The notes beneath the pieces were generated by a model that was given only the letters and a program-made list of their open reading frames with translations, made no database searches and had not been told where the DNA came from. A DNA stretch of 64,000 nucleotides from Salarias fasciatus (taxonomy: Eukaryota; Chordata; Actinopteri; Blenniiformes; Blenniidae), in assembly GCF_902148845.1 (NCBI RefSeq), contig NW_021941230.1:8395859-8459858 (forward strand). Reading direction: 5' to 3'. This document shows positions 25,310 to 36,636 of the stretch, piece after piece. The position numbers were made by a program, and so were the translations under genes. Numbering within the stretch: position 1 is the first letter of the stretch; every line of letters starts with the position of its first letter.

Positions 25310-28300
25310 CGTTGGTGCAGATGAAGCATTTGCAGAGGCACACACACAGGCAGAGGAGGAGCACGGCGGCCACGCCGCAAACCGACAGCAGGATCACCGT
25401 CACTGGAGCCACTGCACACAAACAAACAAACAAACTGATGCTCTCGCTTTTAGCTCCTGACACTTTAGATTTATGTCGTTTACTAGAGAGATTATAGGAT
25501 TCAAGACCCCGACAAAGCAGCCACAACTGACCACAGAGAAGACACTCACATATAATAGTAACAAAAGTGGTCACTGATGGTAAAATGTATGGTATTTATA
25601 GGCCAGGCTGACTGAAAATGACTGTATGCCTTCACCTAATTACTCCCTCATGATGCGCTGTGACCATCTATCATGTAGATGTCACTGCTTCTATAAATAA
25701 AGGTTACTGAAGGCTGCTGAAGCAAAACACAGCTGAAGCTAATCGCAGCTCACGTTTCAAGAGAATGTCCAGGAAATCAGAGCTGAGATGCAAAAAACAG
25801 TCGACATCTCTCTTCAGAAATGTTCATTTTAAATAAAGTGACGTGCCAGTAAGTATGAAACAGTATCATAGATCTTGGATTTAAAACTTAACTTGTGACT
25901 CCGCCACCTCCTCTCATGTAGAGTGTGGAGTTCACCAGGGCTCCAACCTGGATCCACTCTTATTTTCGATACATTTGCTTCACCTTGCCACATTACTTTG
26001 AAATTTATTATGCAGATGACACACAGCTATATCCAACAGAAAAGTCATTCAGGCAGTTCATTAGTCCACTTTATTCACATCATTGTTAGATTTTGGTGAA
26101 GAGTTTCTCACCATTGGTGTTGAGGAACAGCGTCACCGGCTTGTCCAGCCCCTGGTGCTGCACGATGCACCTGACGGCCACGTCGCTGAGCAGCGCCGAC
26201 GGGAACATCAGCGTGCTCGTCATGATCGTGGTGCCATCGCCCTGATCGGACACCGACAGAACGGGCGGCCCCAACGTCCTGTTGTCGCCGCGTACATCCC
26301 AGGTGATGTCTGCCGCCGGGCGGGACTGGGCGGTGCACTTGGCCTCAGTGACCCCTGAGGGCGAGGTCACGTGGCTCACTTCTGGTTCGGGCAGAACTGT
26401 GAGGGTGAAACGGGGAATCACAGTAGACGGTTCCTTAGACGGAGGGATGATTTGGGAAGTTTGGAAATGGTGCTATTATAGGACCATGTTTATGTAGGCG
26501 AATGCCCTCATCGTCTTGTTACTGTGTTGTGTCTGAGTCTCCTGATCACACACACACAGACACACACACAAAGCCACCGCGACCTCGGATTGAGCAAATC
26601 GGCCGCCTGTCAATCAGCCCGCCCGAAGACGCCAAAAACAAGCCGGTCTGCAAACAAAAGGCAGACAGAAAAGTGGAGGCCGAGCAGCTTTTACTCACTC
26701 GGTGTGTGTGTCTGGACCGTCGGTGCTGACGGAGCAGACAAAAGCAAGGCCTGTGTAGCACGGACACACACATACACACACACGCTCACACACACTGGAG
26801 CCCTGTGTCTGGGCGAACAGTGAACCACTCATCCCCCCTGGGCTTTATCCCAAATTAATCACCCCTTCCCCTCAGTGACACCCCTCCCTCATTATCACTC
26901 TGAAAACACACGCACACACACACACAAACTCACGGACACACAGCGGTGGAAAAGTCTCGGAGGTTAAGTGGCAGCGAGGGGCCCGGCGGTGCGTCTCCAG
27001 AAGAGTTCAGGACAGGAGTTTAATGAGGCCTTCTCACCTCTGGACCGCCTACGCTTTTCTTTTCACATGACACTTCCTTTTCCTGAGCTATATCTGACAC
27101 GTATGCGTCCACACAGGGACACACATTTCCTCCCGGGCTCCTGTGGAAGAAAAGTTCCTGACTGAAAACAGAAACAGGACGCTGGGAGGTGAGGGTGTGG
27201 AATCAGTGAGAGCGAGGCAATAATAAATACGCTGTGCCTCGTTTTCCGTCCACCATCCTCCGGCTCTTCCTCACCATAGACGGAGAGGCAGGCGGTGGCG
27301 CTCCGGGCGCCGTCCGGGTACGTGTGGAACTCGCAGGTGTAGCAGGCCTCGTCCTCCGTCCTCACCACCTGGATGCTCAGCTGGGTGTCCCCCAGCGTCC
27401 GGCTCAGGTGGACCCGACCCCTGAACTCCTCCTCCACGCTGTAGTGGCCGTGCTTGGCGTAGGACGCCACAGTGACGGTGTCGCCCTGCTCGGCCGTCTT
27501 CCTCCACAGCACCTGGCGGACGCGCTCGGGGAGGCTGTAGGAGCAGGACAGGGTCAGCGGCTTCCCGCTCACGGCCGTCCGGTTGCCCTCCAGGTGCACC
27601 TTACCTGAGGGAGAAGGAAGTGGAGAAGACTTCTTCTGAGCTCAAAACCTACAACATGTCCTCTCGATCCAATACCCACCAGCATTCTGCAGACCATCTT
27701 GCCCATAATCAAACCTGCAGTGACGCACATTGTCAATTCCTCCCTGGAAACCGGCATTTTTCCTGTTACTTTTAAACAAGCCCGCATCACCCCACTGCTC
27801 AAAAAGCCTCATCTGAACCCAGCCCAGGTTGAAAACTACAGGCCAGTCTCACTTCTACCATTCCTGTCAAAAATACTGGAGCGCTCAGTATTTAACCAAG
27901 TCTCTGAACACCTGCAGAACAACAACCTACTTGACCCTTGGCAGGCAGATCTTTCAGAGTGTCATGGCGAGGGGAGGTGTCAAGGTCACATGGCCTATCA
28001 ACAGGGGTCCCTCAGGGGTCAGTGCTTGGCCCCTTACTCTTCTCTATATACACCACCTCACTTGGTGCAGTGATTCGCTCCCATGGCTTCTCCTACCACT
28101 GTTATGCTGACGACTGACGGCTCTTCCTCTCTTTTCCACCTGACGACACGACAGTCGCAGCTCGGATATCAGCACGTCTGGCTGATATCTCCACCTGGAT
28201 GAAGGAGCGCCACCTTCAGCTCAGTCTGTCTAAGACTGAACTCATGGTCTTTCCAGCTTGTCCATCTGTCCAGCCTCAGATCAGTGTCCAACTTCACTCG

Positions 28301-29929
28301 AGCCTACTTGTGCCCACAAACTCAGCCAGAAACCTGGGTGTCATGATTGATGACCAGCTGACCTTTAAGGTTCACGTGGCCTCAGTTTCTCGGTCTTGTC
28401 GTTATGCCCTCTACAACATCAGGAAGATCAGACCCTTCCTGACCCAACAGGCCACACAGCTTCTGGTTCAGGCTCTCGTGATGTCGCGCATTGACTACTG
28501 CAACTCTCTTCTGGCGGGTCTCCCTGCTTGTACAGTCAAACCTCTACAGATGATCCAGAATGCAGCAGCACGTCTGGTCTTCAACCAGCCCAAAAGAGCT
28601 CATGTCACTCCCCTGTTCATCTCCCTTCACTGGCTTCCAGTTGCAGCCAGAATCAAATTCAAAACTCTCCTCCTTGCTTACAAAACACTTACAAGAATGG
28701 CTCCGGCCTACCTGGATTGCCTGATCCAGGTCTACTCTCCTTCACGCCCACTTCGCTCTGCATGTGAGAGACGTCTGGTGCTTCCACCCCAGCACGGCTC
28801 TAAATCTCTTTCCAGACTCTTCTCCTCTTTTTTTCCAAATGGTGGAACGAACGACCTAACTCTGTGCGTTCTGCCGAGTCCCTTTCTACTTTCAAGAGAC
28901 AATTGAAGACTCAATTGTTCAGAGAACACCTCGGGACTTAATCCGACTCCATCTTTGGGGAACAATAGGTCAGGTGGTCTAAAACCCAGCACTTATGTAC
29001 CACTGACGAAGTTGACAAAAAATTAACAAAAAAAAAACAGAGGGGGGTAGTGGCTCCTCTTCTGCAACTTGATGGCAACTCCCTTGACCAATCGCACTTA
29101 AAGCAATTGAAGCACTTACTAATGGTTTCTTTCTTATGTCTGTATTCTTGCTTGTGTTGTGCGTCGCTTTGGACAAAAGCGTCTGCTAAATGAAATTGTA
29201 GAATTGTAGAATACGTGACTGTGGTGGACAGGTCAGTGTGGGAGTGTGTGTGCGTATTTAATGGTGAAAACAGGAAGGGTCAGGCGAGACTCTCACTCTG
29301 GCACTTTAAACTTCACCCTTCCTGAAAACAACCTTCAGTGTGACTCAAAACAGAACCGAGTCCAAAAAACACAACTTCTATCAATAAACACTCGAGTGAA
29401 AAGCTTTGTGTTTGTGGAAAGAAAGCCGAGACACAGAAATCTAGCTGACCGGTGACGCTGATGCAGGTGGAGCCCTCCTGCGTCCCCTGGGGGAAGACGT
29501 CGAAGACGCAGCGGTAGCAGCCGCCGCCGTCGGCCCGCACGTTCTCGATGGTGATGGCGCTGGTGTCGCCGTGCGAGGCGGTGAGCCGCACGCCGCTCGC
29601 CTGGTGGCTGATGCGCACCGGCTCGCGCTGCTCGTACGCCAGCAGGAGCTTGGCGTTCTGGTCCAGCCAGCGCACCTGGAGGACCTCGCTGCCTGTCGCC
29701 GTGGTGATGTTGCAGGCTAGCACTAGAGGGCGCCCCGCCTCTGCCGTCAGGCTGGCCGGAGCGATCACCTCACCTGGAATCAGACGCAAACAACAGGTGA
29801 GTCACTCTGAACCGCTAATGTGGCGAAAACCTCAAGAAAATGTGAAAAGTGAAGTGGGGCACTACCTTGAGTGGTGGAGACTCCTCCGATCCAGAGCAGG
29901 AAGCACAGGGCGAGACCAGGTCCACACAT
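25310..29929 (-). CDS. CD200/OX-2-family protein with two V domains and one C domain
   Basis: Exons on the - strand, all phase 1: 29929-29866 signal peptide ([18 protein letters not shown]), 29773-29450 V domain 1, 27604-27275 V domain 2, 26396-26112 C-type domain, 25411-25310 membrane helix ([20 protein letters not shown]). The cytoplasmic exon(s) beyond 25310 were not resolved, so the 3' end is open. V1 has [15 protein letters not shown] and [15 protein letters not shown] then STCISV; V2 has [14 protein letters not shown] and [15 protein letters not shown] then TACLSV. The Cys one residue before YxC, plus the Cys in the final strand, is the CD200 signature (human EGCYMC and TACLTV). The C domain has [17 protein letters not shown] and [10 protein letters not shown]200 itself has one V and one C, so the second V is unusual. 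V-V-C also recalls CD96, which maps near CD200 in mammals, and the FxYPxG loops resemble nectin/TIGIT types; the Cys pattern favours CD200. Introns carry L2 and other LINE pieces. Confidence 0.8.
25905..26045 (+). mobile_element. LINE reverse transcriptase fragment in intron
   Basis: Frames give [19 protein letters not shown] and [12 protein letters not shown], the RT motifs around GVPQGS and the YADD active site. A short, frameshifted remnant, antisense to the host gene. Confidence 0.75.
27640..29212 (+). mobile_element. L2-clade LINE, 5'-truncated and internally deleted
   Basis: Sits in the intron between the two V-domain exons, antisense to the gene. Readable motifs in order: [50 protein letters not shown] (RT finger/palm), an internal deletion after NNNLLDPWQ, the active site CYADD at about 28,100 followed by a stop, [35 protein letters not shown] and LHWLPV. 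The 3' end has GTCGCTTTGGACAAAAGCGT and CTGCTAAATGAAATTGTAGA, the typical L2 (Maui-like) terminus, then a short repeated tail. The last 235 codons are one open frame, so it is fairly young, but it is not intact. Confidence 0.9.
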
Positions 29930-29999
29930 CGTACACCGGAGCTGATCACATCCAGAACCTCCACAGCTTCACGTCTGGACCCACCCGGAGCTCCGTCCG

Positions 30000-31340
30000 C
30001 TCCTCGTTGGCCTCCCGATGATCCAGGAAACGTGGCGGTGCTGCTGCTGCTGCGGCGCAGACGGACCTGCCAGGTGTTCTGTAAGGTAACGGGAAGCGAG
30101 AAGCCAGAGCATCATGAACACCCCATAAGACTTCTCTTTACAAGCTGTTGCCGTGGCAACATCAACAACAACAACAGCCAGTGCTGATTCAACGAACATC
30201 ACCTGGGGTGGAAAGCAGGTTTTAAATCCACAGCATGATCTCTGCTACAGGAAGTGGGTAATTATCCAGCAGCGTTAAAGCAGGAGTCTAGACCTGGAGA
30301 TTTCAAAATCATAGCCTGAAAGCAAAACCCTGAGCCCCGAAAATGTGAATCACTCAGGTGTGTGTGCGTGTGTGTGTGTGTGTGTGTGTAAACACCGGCC
30401 AAGCCCAGTGATTACTCAGCTCTAAACTGGACCAAGGGAAGAACAAAACCTGTGAAACCACCAGGTCCAGACCTCACAGCTTCACTGGAGCCGATTTGCT
30501 CTTTTACAGTGCCAAGCATCTGGCTTCAAACACCCACCCTGCTCCTGTCGGGCAGCACTTAAAACACTTCTCCACCCACAAAAAAACTGCAGACGTCCAA
30601 CTAAGCTGAGCCAGTCAGTCAGTTTTACTGTGAGCTAGAAGAAAAGCTTCAGAAACCTGAAGGGTGCAGGTTGTTTCAGGCACTTTTTGCAACAATCATA
30701 TGGAAATAATAGATGTAAAGCCTCTCCTCAGTCTGGTAACAAGAGTGTTTCATGTTCAAAGGGGGGAGTGGACCCAGGCTAACAGCCTACATCCTGAAAT
30801 CTGCTATACATCCACATGTGAACTCAAGATGTGTGAAATCTATTAAAATATCACATTACAGGGAGTCCAATGTAATGGGTTCAACACATCTAAAAGAAAT
30901 AATGCAAAGCATTATTTCAGAAACTATGTTGACATTACACAAATTAGTTTTAACAGAAACATCAAAAGCCTGTCCAAACCAGAGGAAATTCTAACAACTC
31001 AAAGGCAGCATATGCATTTGGAAGTGACGGATTAAAACCTACCTGCAGACTGCTGCTGGGTGTCTGAGGCTGAAATGAGCTCTGCTGCAGGTAAAGTCAA
31101 AGTGGAGCCGCATAATCCGACCTTCTCACTTTCAACTACAACAACTGACTGACTGTCCCTGCTGCCTCGGTTCTGCCCCTCTGCAATAATGCAACTTAAA
31201 AAGAAAAAACACTTCATGATGTTCTGGAACTACAAGAAATGGCGACACCCAGTGGTCACTTGGAGAAACTGCAGCAGGAAAGACCAAAAAGTGTTTTTTT
31301 TTCTTTTTTTTTTTTTAAAAAGTGGTTTTTTTTAATGAAA
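30000..31340. other. Spacer; left end of CD200 tandem unit 1
   Basis: Non-coding. From about 30,540 the sequence is homologous to 36,290 onwards, marking the left limit of the first of two tandem units. A GT repeat lies at 30,361-30,390. Confidence 0.6.
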
Positions 31341-31346
31341 TGGAAG

Positions 31347-31352
31347 TTTATT
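31347..31352 (-). promoter_or_regulatory. Polyadenylation signal of CD200-A (- strand AATAAA)
   Basis: TTTATT on the + strand in a context identical to that downstream of CD200-B at 36,631. In unit 1 it is displaced by the inserted TIR element. Confidence 0.5.
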
Positions 31353-31705
31353 AAGATCAATAGCATAATCGAACTACATTAGTGTCATATTCATCATATA
31401 GAAGCGATTAAACCAGAACAAAATGCACAAAACGAGCTGTATGTATGCAGGTTTTCACATCATTTGATTACACTGATTGAAAGAAGGTCAATACGTAATA
31501 AACATAGAAAACAAGTTTAAATGTACAGAGATCTTATACTGAAAAAAATGTGTTCCAATTATATGAAAGATGTAAAAAAAAAAAAAATCTATGCAAAATC
31601 TGTTTTCAACATATTCAAGCAGGAGCCAGTGTCTCATTTGAATTATTGCTCCATGCTTTTTCTACTGTTGTCGTCTCCGCCCCAAATTTTAATGCAGTAA
31701 TCTAA

Positions 31706-32296
31706 GGGCCAATCCCAATTCTCCCCCTTACCCCTACCCCTCAGCCCTTGGCCCGACCCCTATCACTCTCCTACCCCTTTTAGAATAGGGCTGAGGGCTA
31801 GGGCTATGTTTGCAGCACTATGAATTGGGATACCCCTTTCGAAATAATTTGCAGCAGTGGTTTCCCCCTCCTCTGTGCCTGAGCCAGATTTTACAAATTT
31901 CAGGTGCTATAACACAAAATTATGGATATTAGAAACGATAGAAATTACTTTAGAAATTACTTTTGTTTTTTAATAATGGTATTATTATTTACCTTATTTT
32001 TCTTTTTCAGGTTCTCCCACTTTTTTGAAGCTTGCTGGGCTGTAACTTCCTTCCAAGCCATTTTATTTTATATATTTACTAAATTAATACATATATATTT
32101 GTATAAACACGTTTTATTACTGACATATTATAGTTTAGACAAATAATATAACTTACTCCCATTGTGTTTTGGCCCTCCCCCTTTCCCCTCCCCCTATTCA
32201 AAAGTAGAATTGGGATAGCCCTTAAGCCTCGTGAACGCGCATATCATAGAGGAAGGGCTGAGGGGTAGGGGTAAGGGGTAGAATTGGGATTGGCCC
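31706..32296. mobile_element. TIR element inserted in the 3' UTR of CD200-A, ~591 bp
   Basis: Terminal inverted repeats GGGCCAATCCCAATTCT, with further inverted CCCTTACCCCTACCCCTCAG blocks inside each end. It has no coding capacity. The tandem paralogue (near 36,970-36,985) lacks it: there AATGCAGTAATCTAAGAATC runs on directly, giving a filled/empty pair. Flanks TAA and AAA suggest a short A/T-rich target site of about 3 bp, as in PIF/Harbinger elements. Confidence 0.88.
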
Positions 32297-32412
32297 AAAG
32301 AACCCAAAGTTCTCCTTCTGGGAAAAAAGCTCTCGTGAAACTCGTGAAACTCTTGAAACTGTCGTCTTGAAACTGGGAGTTCGCTGCTTCAGTGAATCGC
32401 GATCCGGCTGTC

Positions 32413-34381
32413 TTAAAGGTGTTTGGTTTGTTCTGAAAAACAAAAACAAGAAAGAAGACATTCCATCATTCATGGAAAATAATCGGACAGCCACATGAGA
32501 GAAAAAGCATGTATGACACCCTTCCTTACCCAATGAGGGGCTGCGCTTCTTTTGCAGGTGTGCTGTTCCTTTGTGAATCCCTAAAAGACACAACCAGGCC
32601 TCAAAAACGCCACCGGTACAGAGACATCAGCACTTCACACTTCAGATATGAAGCGATCGCCTCACAGGGCATACTGGACCCCCCTGCAGGCCACTTTTGG
32701 CCCTCGGACTGTATGTTTGCCACCCCTGCAGGTGCAGCAGTAAATGTACCTCCTGTTCTTCCGTTCACGCCGGAGGACAAGGACCACAGCAACCAGGATG
32801 GAGATCAGTGACAGCAGCGCCAGCGACACGGCCAGCAGCAACGCAACCCAGCTGCTTTCTGCGAGAGAGGAGAGAACAGGTCAAACGCCTCTTCAGAAAT
32901 GAGTAAACCTGAATGTTTTGTTTTAAAATCACTGAACCGTTAGAATGAGAGGGCCTGGCGGGCTCCTCCTCCTCCCCGGACGGCTCTCCGACCTCGGGAA
33001 GGGTCACAAACGTGTGGAGCTGAGGACCAGACTGCTGTTGCGCCGCACACCCAACGATGCCGCCGTGCGGCGGCGAGCCCCACAGCAGGGCCGAGGAGTT
33101 GACGCTGACGGAGCCGTTGGGGTTGGACACCGTGACCCGGCTGTGGTTGGACAGGCGGAGGCCCTGCTGGGTGGCGGAGAGCGTCACTGTGGGCGCGGGT
33201 CGCCCCGTGGCAACGCACCGCACCACCCGGGGGCCCCCGGCGGGGCCCGGGCCGCCCACCTGGAGGAGCGGCGCCTGCAGCTCTGCAGAGAAACAGGAGA
33301 CGTTAGCAACGGCGTGCAGTGGGACGCAACACCGGGGCGGGGTGGAGGGGGCGGGGCTCGGCCTCACCGTGGAGTTGCAGGCAGGTTCTTCCTGTGAAGA
33401 CGCCTTCGGGGTCGATGTTGAACAGGCAGCGGTAGCAGCCCTCGTCCTCCACCTGCACCCTCCGCAGCACGATGGAGCAGTTCTGCAGGGACGCGTCTCT
33501 GAACGCCACCTTACCGGAGAACTTGGCGTTCACCCACTGACCGAAGTACCGGTTGAAGGAGGCCAGGTCCCGCCAGCTCCCCTCTCTGCCGTCTCCGGTG
33601 GAGGACAGCTTCTGCCAGGTGACCTGCCAGACGTCTTTGGGCTGCAGCAGCTGGCAGCAGAACAGAGCGTCTCCTCCGACGGCCGCCGTCACCGTCTGCT
33701 GGGTTTGGACCACATCTGGAAGACCTGCAGGGAGACGGAACACACACCTCACATCCACATTCTGAGGGATAAATACACCCCAAACACACAAATCTCTGGC
33801 ACAGTAGTGAAAAATGGAGCATGATCACACATATTTGACTTTTCCAGGCTGTAATCTCCTCTAAACGCTGCTCAGGTTTTCTGTCCTGTAAAACAATGTG
33901 TCATTTGCAAAAAGTACACTAAATACTGAGTGGATTATTAAAATTAGATCTTTTGTAGTAATCCCCTGCATATGGAGCTGATGAGGCTGTTTTTTCTCAT
34001 TTTTCACTCAAATGCAGAAATCAGATGTAACAACTGGCAACAAGAGAGACTCTCTTTCTCTCACTGATCAACTATTTGCTATTTTAATTATACAAGAAAT
34101 CATCAACAGAACCGAGGGTTTAATGTGTGAATATGAAAAATTATGAACCACTTTTATGTGATAAAATGTGTCATAAAATGTTCGTATTGCACCTTGCATT
34201 ACTTTTTGCACCGACCTAGTGTTCTACGTGTCTCTTGCTCCAGTAAATTACTCCTCTGTGAGATTAATGAAGTCTCCTATTCTATTTGTTGAGTTTTACC
34301 TTCAGAAAGGAGAACCCTTGTGGAGAAAAAACACAGCAGCATGAGTCCAGAGAAAAAACACAGCAGCCTGCTTTCTGCCAT
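32413..34381 (-). CDS. cd200: CD200 (OX-2)-like membrane glycoprotein A
   Basis: Ligand-type IgSF glycoprotein. Exons on the - strand: 34381-34300 signal peptide (MAESRLLCFFSGLMLLCFF), 33724-33368 V domain, 33282-32938 C-type domain, 32858-32724 membrane helix, 32580-32530 and 32432-32413 tail; 329 aa with frames closing exactly. The V domain has ALFCCQLLQ, QVTWQKLSS and EDEGCYRCLFNIDPEG then RTCLQL; human CD200 has VTWQKK, DEGCYMCLFNTF and TACLTV, a close match. The C domain has VRCVATGRPAPTV, SNPNGSVSVNSSALLW and VGCAAQ; human has CSATARPAPMVFW and HPNGTTSVTS. The usual C-domain Trp is missing (VTLSAT). Helix ALLLAVSLALLSLISILVAV is followed by basic residues and CCTC, a plausible palmitoylation patch. 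The tail has no ITIM, as expected for CD200. The exon 3 donor (ACG then GTTCAG) is weaker than the others. Confidence 0.9.
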
Positions 34382-34413
34382 TCTTCAAATTTTCCCGCTA
34401 CTTAGTGGTCCTC

Positions 34414-34426
34414 CACTTTCACTTTT
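34414..34426 (-). promoter_or_regulatory. IRF-type element upstream of CD200-A
   Basis: On the - strand AAAAGTGAAAGTG, containing the IRF core AANNGAAA, 33-45 bp before the start codon. The same motif sits at the same place in CD200-B (39,083-39,095), and a similar one precedes gene C. Confidence 0.4.
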
Positions 34427-34439
34427 GTTGTTATGAACT

Positions 34440-36240
34440 GCTGCTGCAGGGGCGGGGCATTGTGGGCGCCAACCTCCGCTCATAAAACATGAGGATCATG
34501 CCGAAGTGCAAAAAAGATGTAATTCCGGAGAAACTCCAGCAGGGGGCGATGATGCTTCTTTCAAAAAGAGCCCCGGTCTCATTGGAACCCACTAAAAAAT
34601 GCCGATTTTCAGAGTGGAAATAATAAACATATAAAGCGCCCGGTTTCAGAACATGTTTTGATCTCTATCACTAGTTTCTACAACTGTGCTGGCTTCACCA
34701 GACTCTGATTTTCACATAAATCATCTGTAGATTTTATATTAGAAGTTAAAGTTTTGCATAAATCACCCTATCACAGCGCCTCCTCTGTCCCCGTGATGCG
34801 GTCACGTGACGAGCTGGACCAATCACATTTACGTGTACACGTCCTGCTGGACTGACATGACCAGTAACTCGTCCCAGGGTCGCCACCCTGCACCTCAAAA
34901 GATGTCTAATGAATGGTAAATTTTCTGTCTTAAATTTTACTTAATCTGTACATTAAATGTGATTTTTAAATATTAAAAGTTTACAACAATCAACTTGAAA
35001 TTGCATTATTTATGATTAAAGTAGCTGAATTACACTGTGTAATATTAGCATTACTGAAATGGCAAAGGCCTAATGTTTAATCAAACAGAATGACATGCAA
35101 ATATTATTCAAGTGTCAGAGAATCAGAGCGAGTAGCTCGCCTTTCTCGATGTTTCGGATTAACTGGTTCCCCTCTTAACTGGTGACTGATTACGCATGCG
35201 GGGGACAGCACCTGTTGAAGCAAGGCTCACAAAAGGCACCAAACTTAAAGGTATATCGTGTAACTGCAGATAACCGACGTTCGGCTGGCACAACCACAAG
35301 TGTCGATCGGGTTCTCACGACATGTCGGTCACCAGTTAACATAGAAACCAGTTAACCCGAAACACCGGTTTTCTCTCCAGGTGTCTGGGGAGGCGGGCTT
35401 TTGGAGTGATTCCACCAATGATGATAGAGAACAAACAATTGACATGAAATCAAACCAACCAGCGCTGAATATGGGCTGAAATTGAAGAATGAGGTCCCAC
35501 CTAAGAAACTGACCACGAGCTCCATCAGCTCCACTGAGCACGACCTATTTTCTAGGTGGCAGAATGGTTCATATTTCAAAGTTTTAGATTATTTGCCCTA
35601 AAAGTCAAAATGTATAAGTGAATTAAAACACCAGTCCAAATGGTTTCTTTTCTTTAATGCTCATATAGCAACAAGTGAACACACAAGTGTCTCTAAAATA
35701 CAGGATGCACATGGGTAGAGCATGCAAGGTGCACACAGAACACACTCACAATACAATATACACAATTCTGCTGAGCTGTAACAGATAAACATAATAAATA
35801 CAATGTGATCAAACATTCAGGCAAAAAGGACAAATATATTAATTTAGAATTTTCAACAGGATTAGATCTGAAGTGAGGGTAAATGTGCAAACTGTAAAAA
35901 AAAGTGCAAATGTATTCTGAGCTATAACCTTTACGAAATGCACTCTTGCACCACCACATTTTCACTCCCTTCCTGTGTGTGCACACCTCATACACTACAT
36001 GGAGCTCCAGTGTCAGTCAGCGATTTAAAGTGCTCCGGGGACTTTTTCACCACAGTATCATTGCAAACACCAGTAAAGCTTAGGTTGTTCCAGGCTGTAT
36101 GTCACAGTCTGTACATTCAATACATCCTTCTTAAAGTGCTCCAAATGAAATGTCACATGGGTTAGGATATCTCAACAAGAAAGGACACGAGAAGACTTTA
36201 GCTTATTTGTTTGTCATGATTCCTAAAAGCGAAGCCAAAC
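34440..36240. other. Upstream spacer of CD200-A in tandem unit 1
   Basis: Non-coding, AT-rich. Homologous to 39,100-41,480 in unit 2. It differs by a segment at about 34,740-34,970 that unit 2 lacks, having a Tc1-type insertion there instead. Confidence 0.6.
35151..35363. mobile_element. Palindromic MITE-like element, unit 1 copy
   Basis: Inverted arms of about 36 bp: GTTTCGGATTAACTGGTT...TTAACTGGTGAC on the left, and GTCACCAGTTAAC...AACCAGTTAACCCGAAAC on the right, with about 140 bp between. Present at the same place in unit 2, so older than the duplication. Confidence 0.65.
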
Positions 36241-36245
36241 ATTGA

Positions 36246-36279
36246 TCATACAACAGCGTCTTCTCTCGCTTTATATTTC
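36246..36279 (-). pseudogene. Truncated terminal exon of a gene-C-type CD200 gene at a duplication junction
   Basis: On the - strand this reads KYKAREDAVV and a stop, matching the last exon of gene C (KYKARDEAVV) at 41,507-41,543 together with its 3' flank. Homology stops abruptly at about 36,280, where sequence matching 30,540 onwards begins. It lacks the acceptor and the Arg-Trp codons, so it cannot be used. It marks the junction between the two tandem units. Confidence 0.85.
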
Positions 36280-36289
36280 TGCTCCAGTG

Positions 36290-36630
36290 CTGCTCCTGTG
36301 GGGCAGCACTTGAAAAACTTCTCCAACCACAAAAAAACTGCAGACGTCCAACTAAGCTGATCCAGTCATTCAGTTTTACTGTGAGTTAGAAGGAAAGCTT
36401 CTGAAGTGTGCAGGCTGTTTAAGGCACTTTTTGCAGGAATCATATGGAAATAATAGATGTCAAGCCTCTCCTCAGTCTGGTAACAAGAGTGTTTCATGTT
36501 CAAAGGGGGGAGTGGACCCAGGCTGACAGCCTACATCCTGAAATCTGAACTCATGATGTTCTGGAACTACGAGATTGCAGCAGGAAAGACCAAAAAGTGT
36601 TTGGGTTTTTTTTTCTCAATGAAATGGAAG
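36290..36630. other. Left end of tandem unit 2
   Basis: Non-coding, homologous to 30,540-31,340 but about half as long, through internal deletion. Confidence 0.6.
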
Positions 36631-36636
36631 TTTATT
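36631..36636 (-). promoter_or_regulatory. Polyadenylation signal of CD200-B (- strand AATAAA)
   Basis: TTTATT on the + strand about 440 bp beyond the stop codon; conserved in unit 1. Confidence 0.5.

Noticed and set aside
25545-25900. Possible further exons of the V-V-C gene between the C domain and the helix exon
   Set aside because: No open frame with proper splice borders; part of this intron is a LINE fragment.
27234-27608. 124-codon + strand frame
   Set aside because: Antisense shadow of V domain 2 of the V-V-C gene.
25310-29929. Naming the V-V-C gene CD96 or a nectin
   Set aside because: Domain order fits CD96, but the paired extra cysteines in both V domains follow the CD200 pattern; left as CD200-family.
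33057-33824. 255-codon + strand frame (and its twin at 37,736-38,494)
   Set aside because: Antisense shadow of the CD200-A and CD200-B Ig exons, created by GC-rich codons; no splice signals or domain.
36246-36279. Functional tail exon for another CD200-like gene
   Set aside because: The acceptor and first codons are missing, and sequence switches to the next tandem unit, so it is a broken relic.
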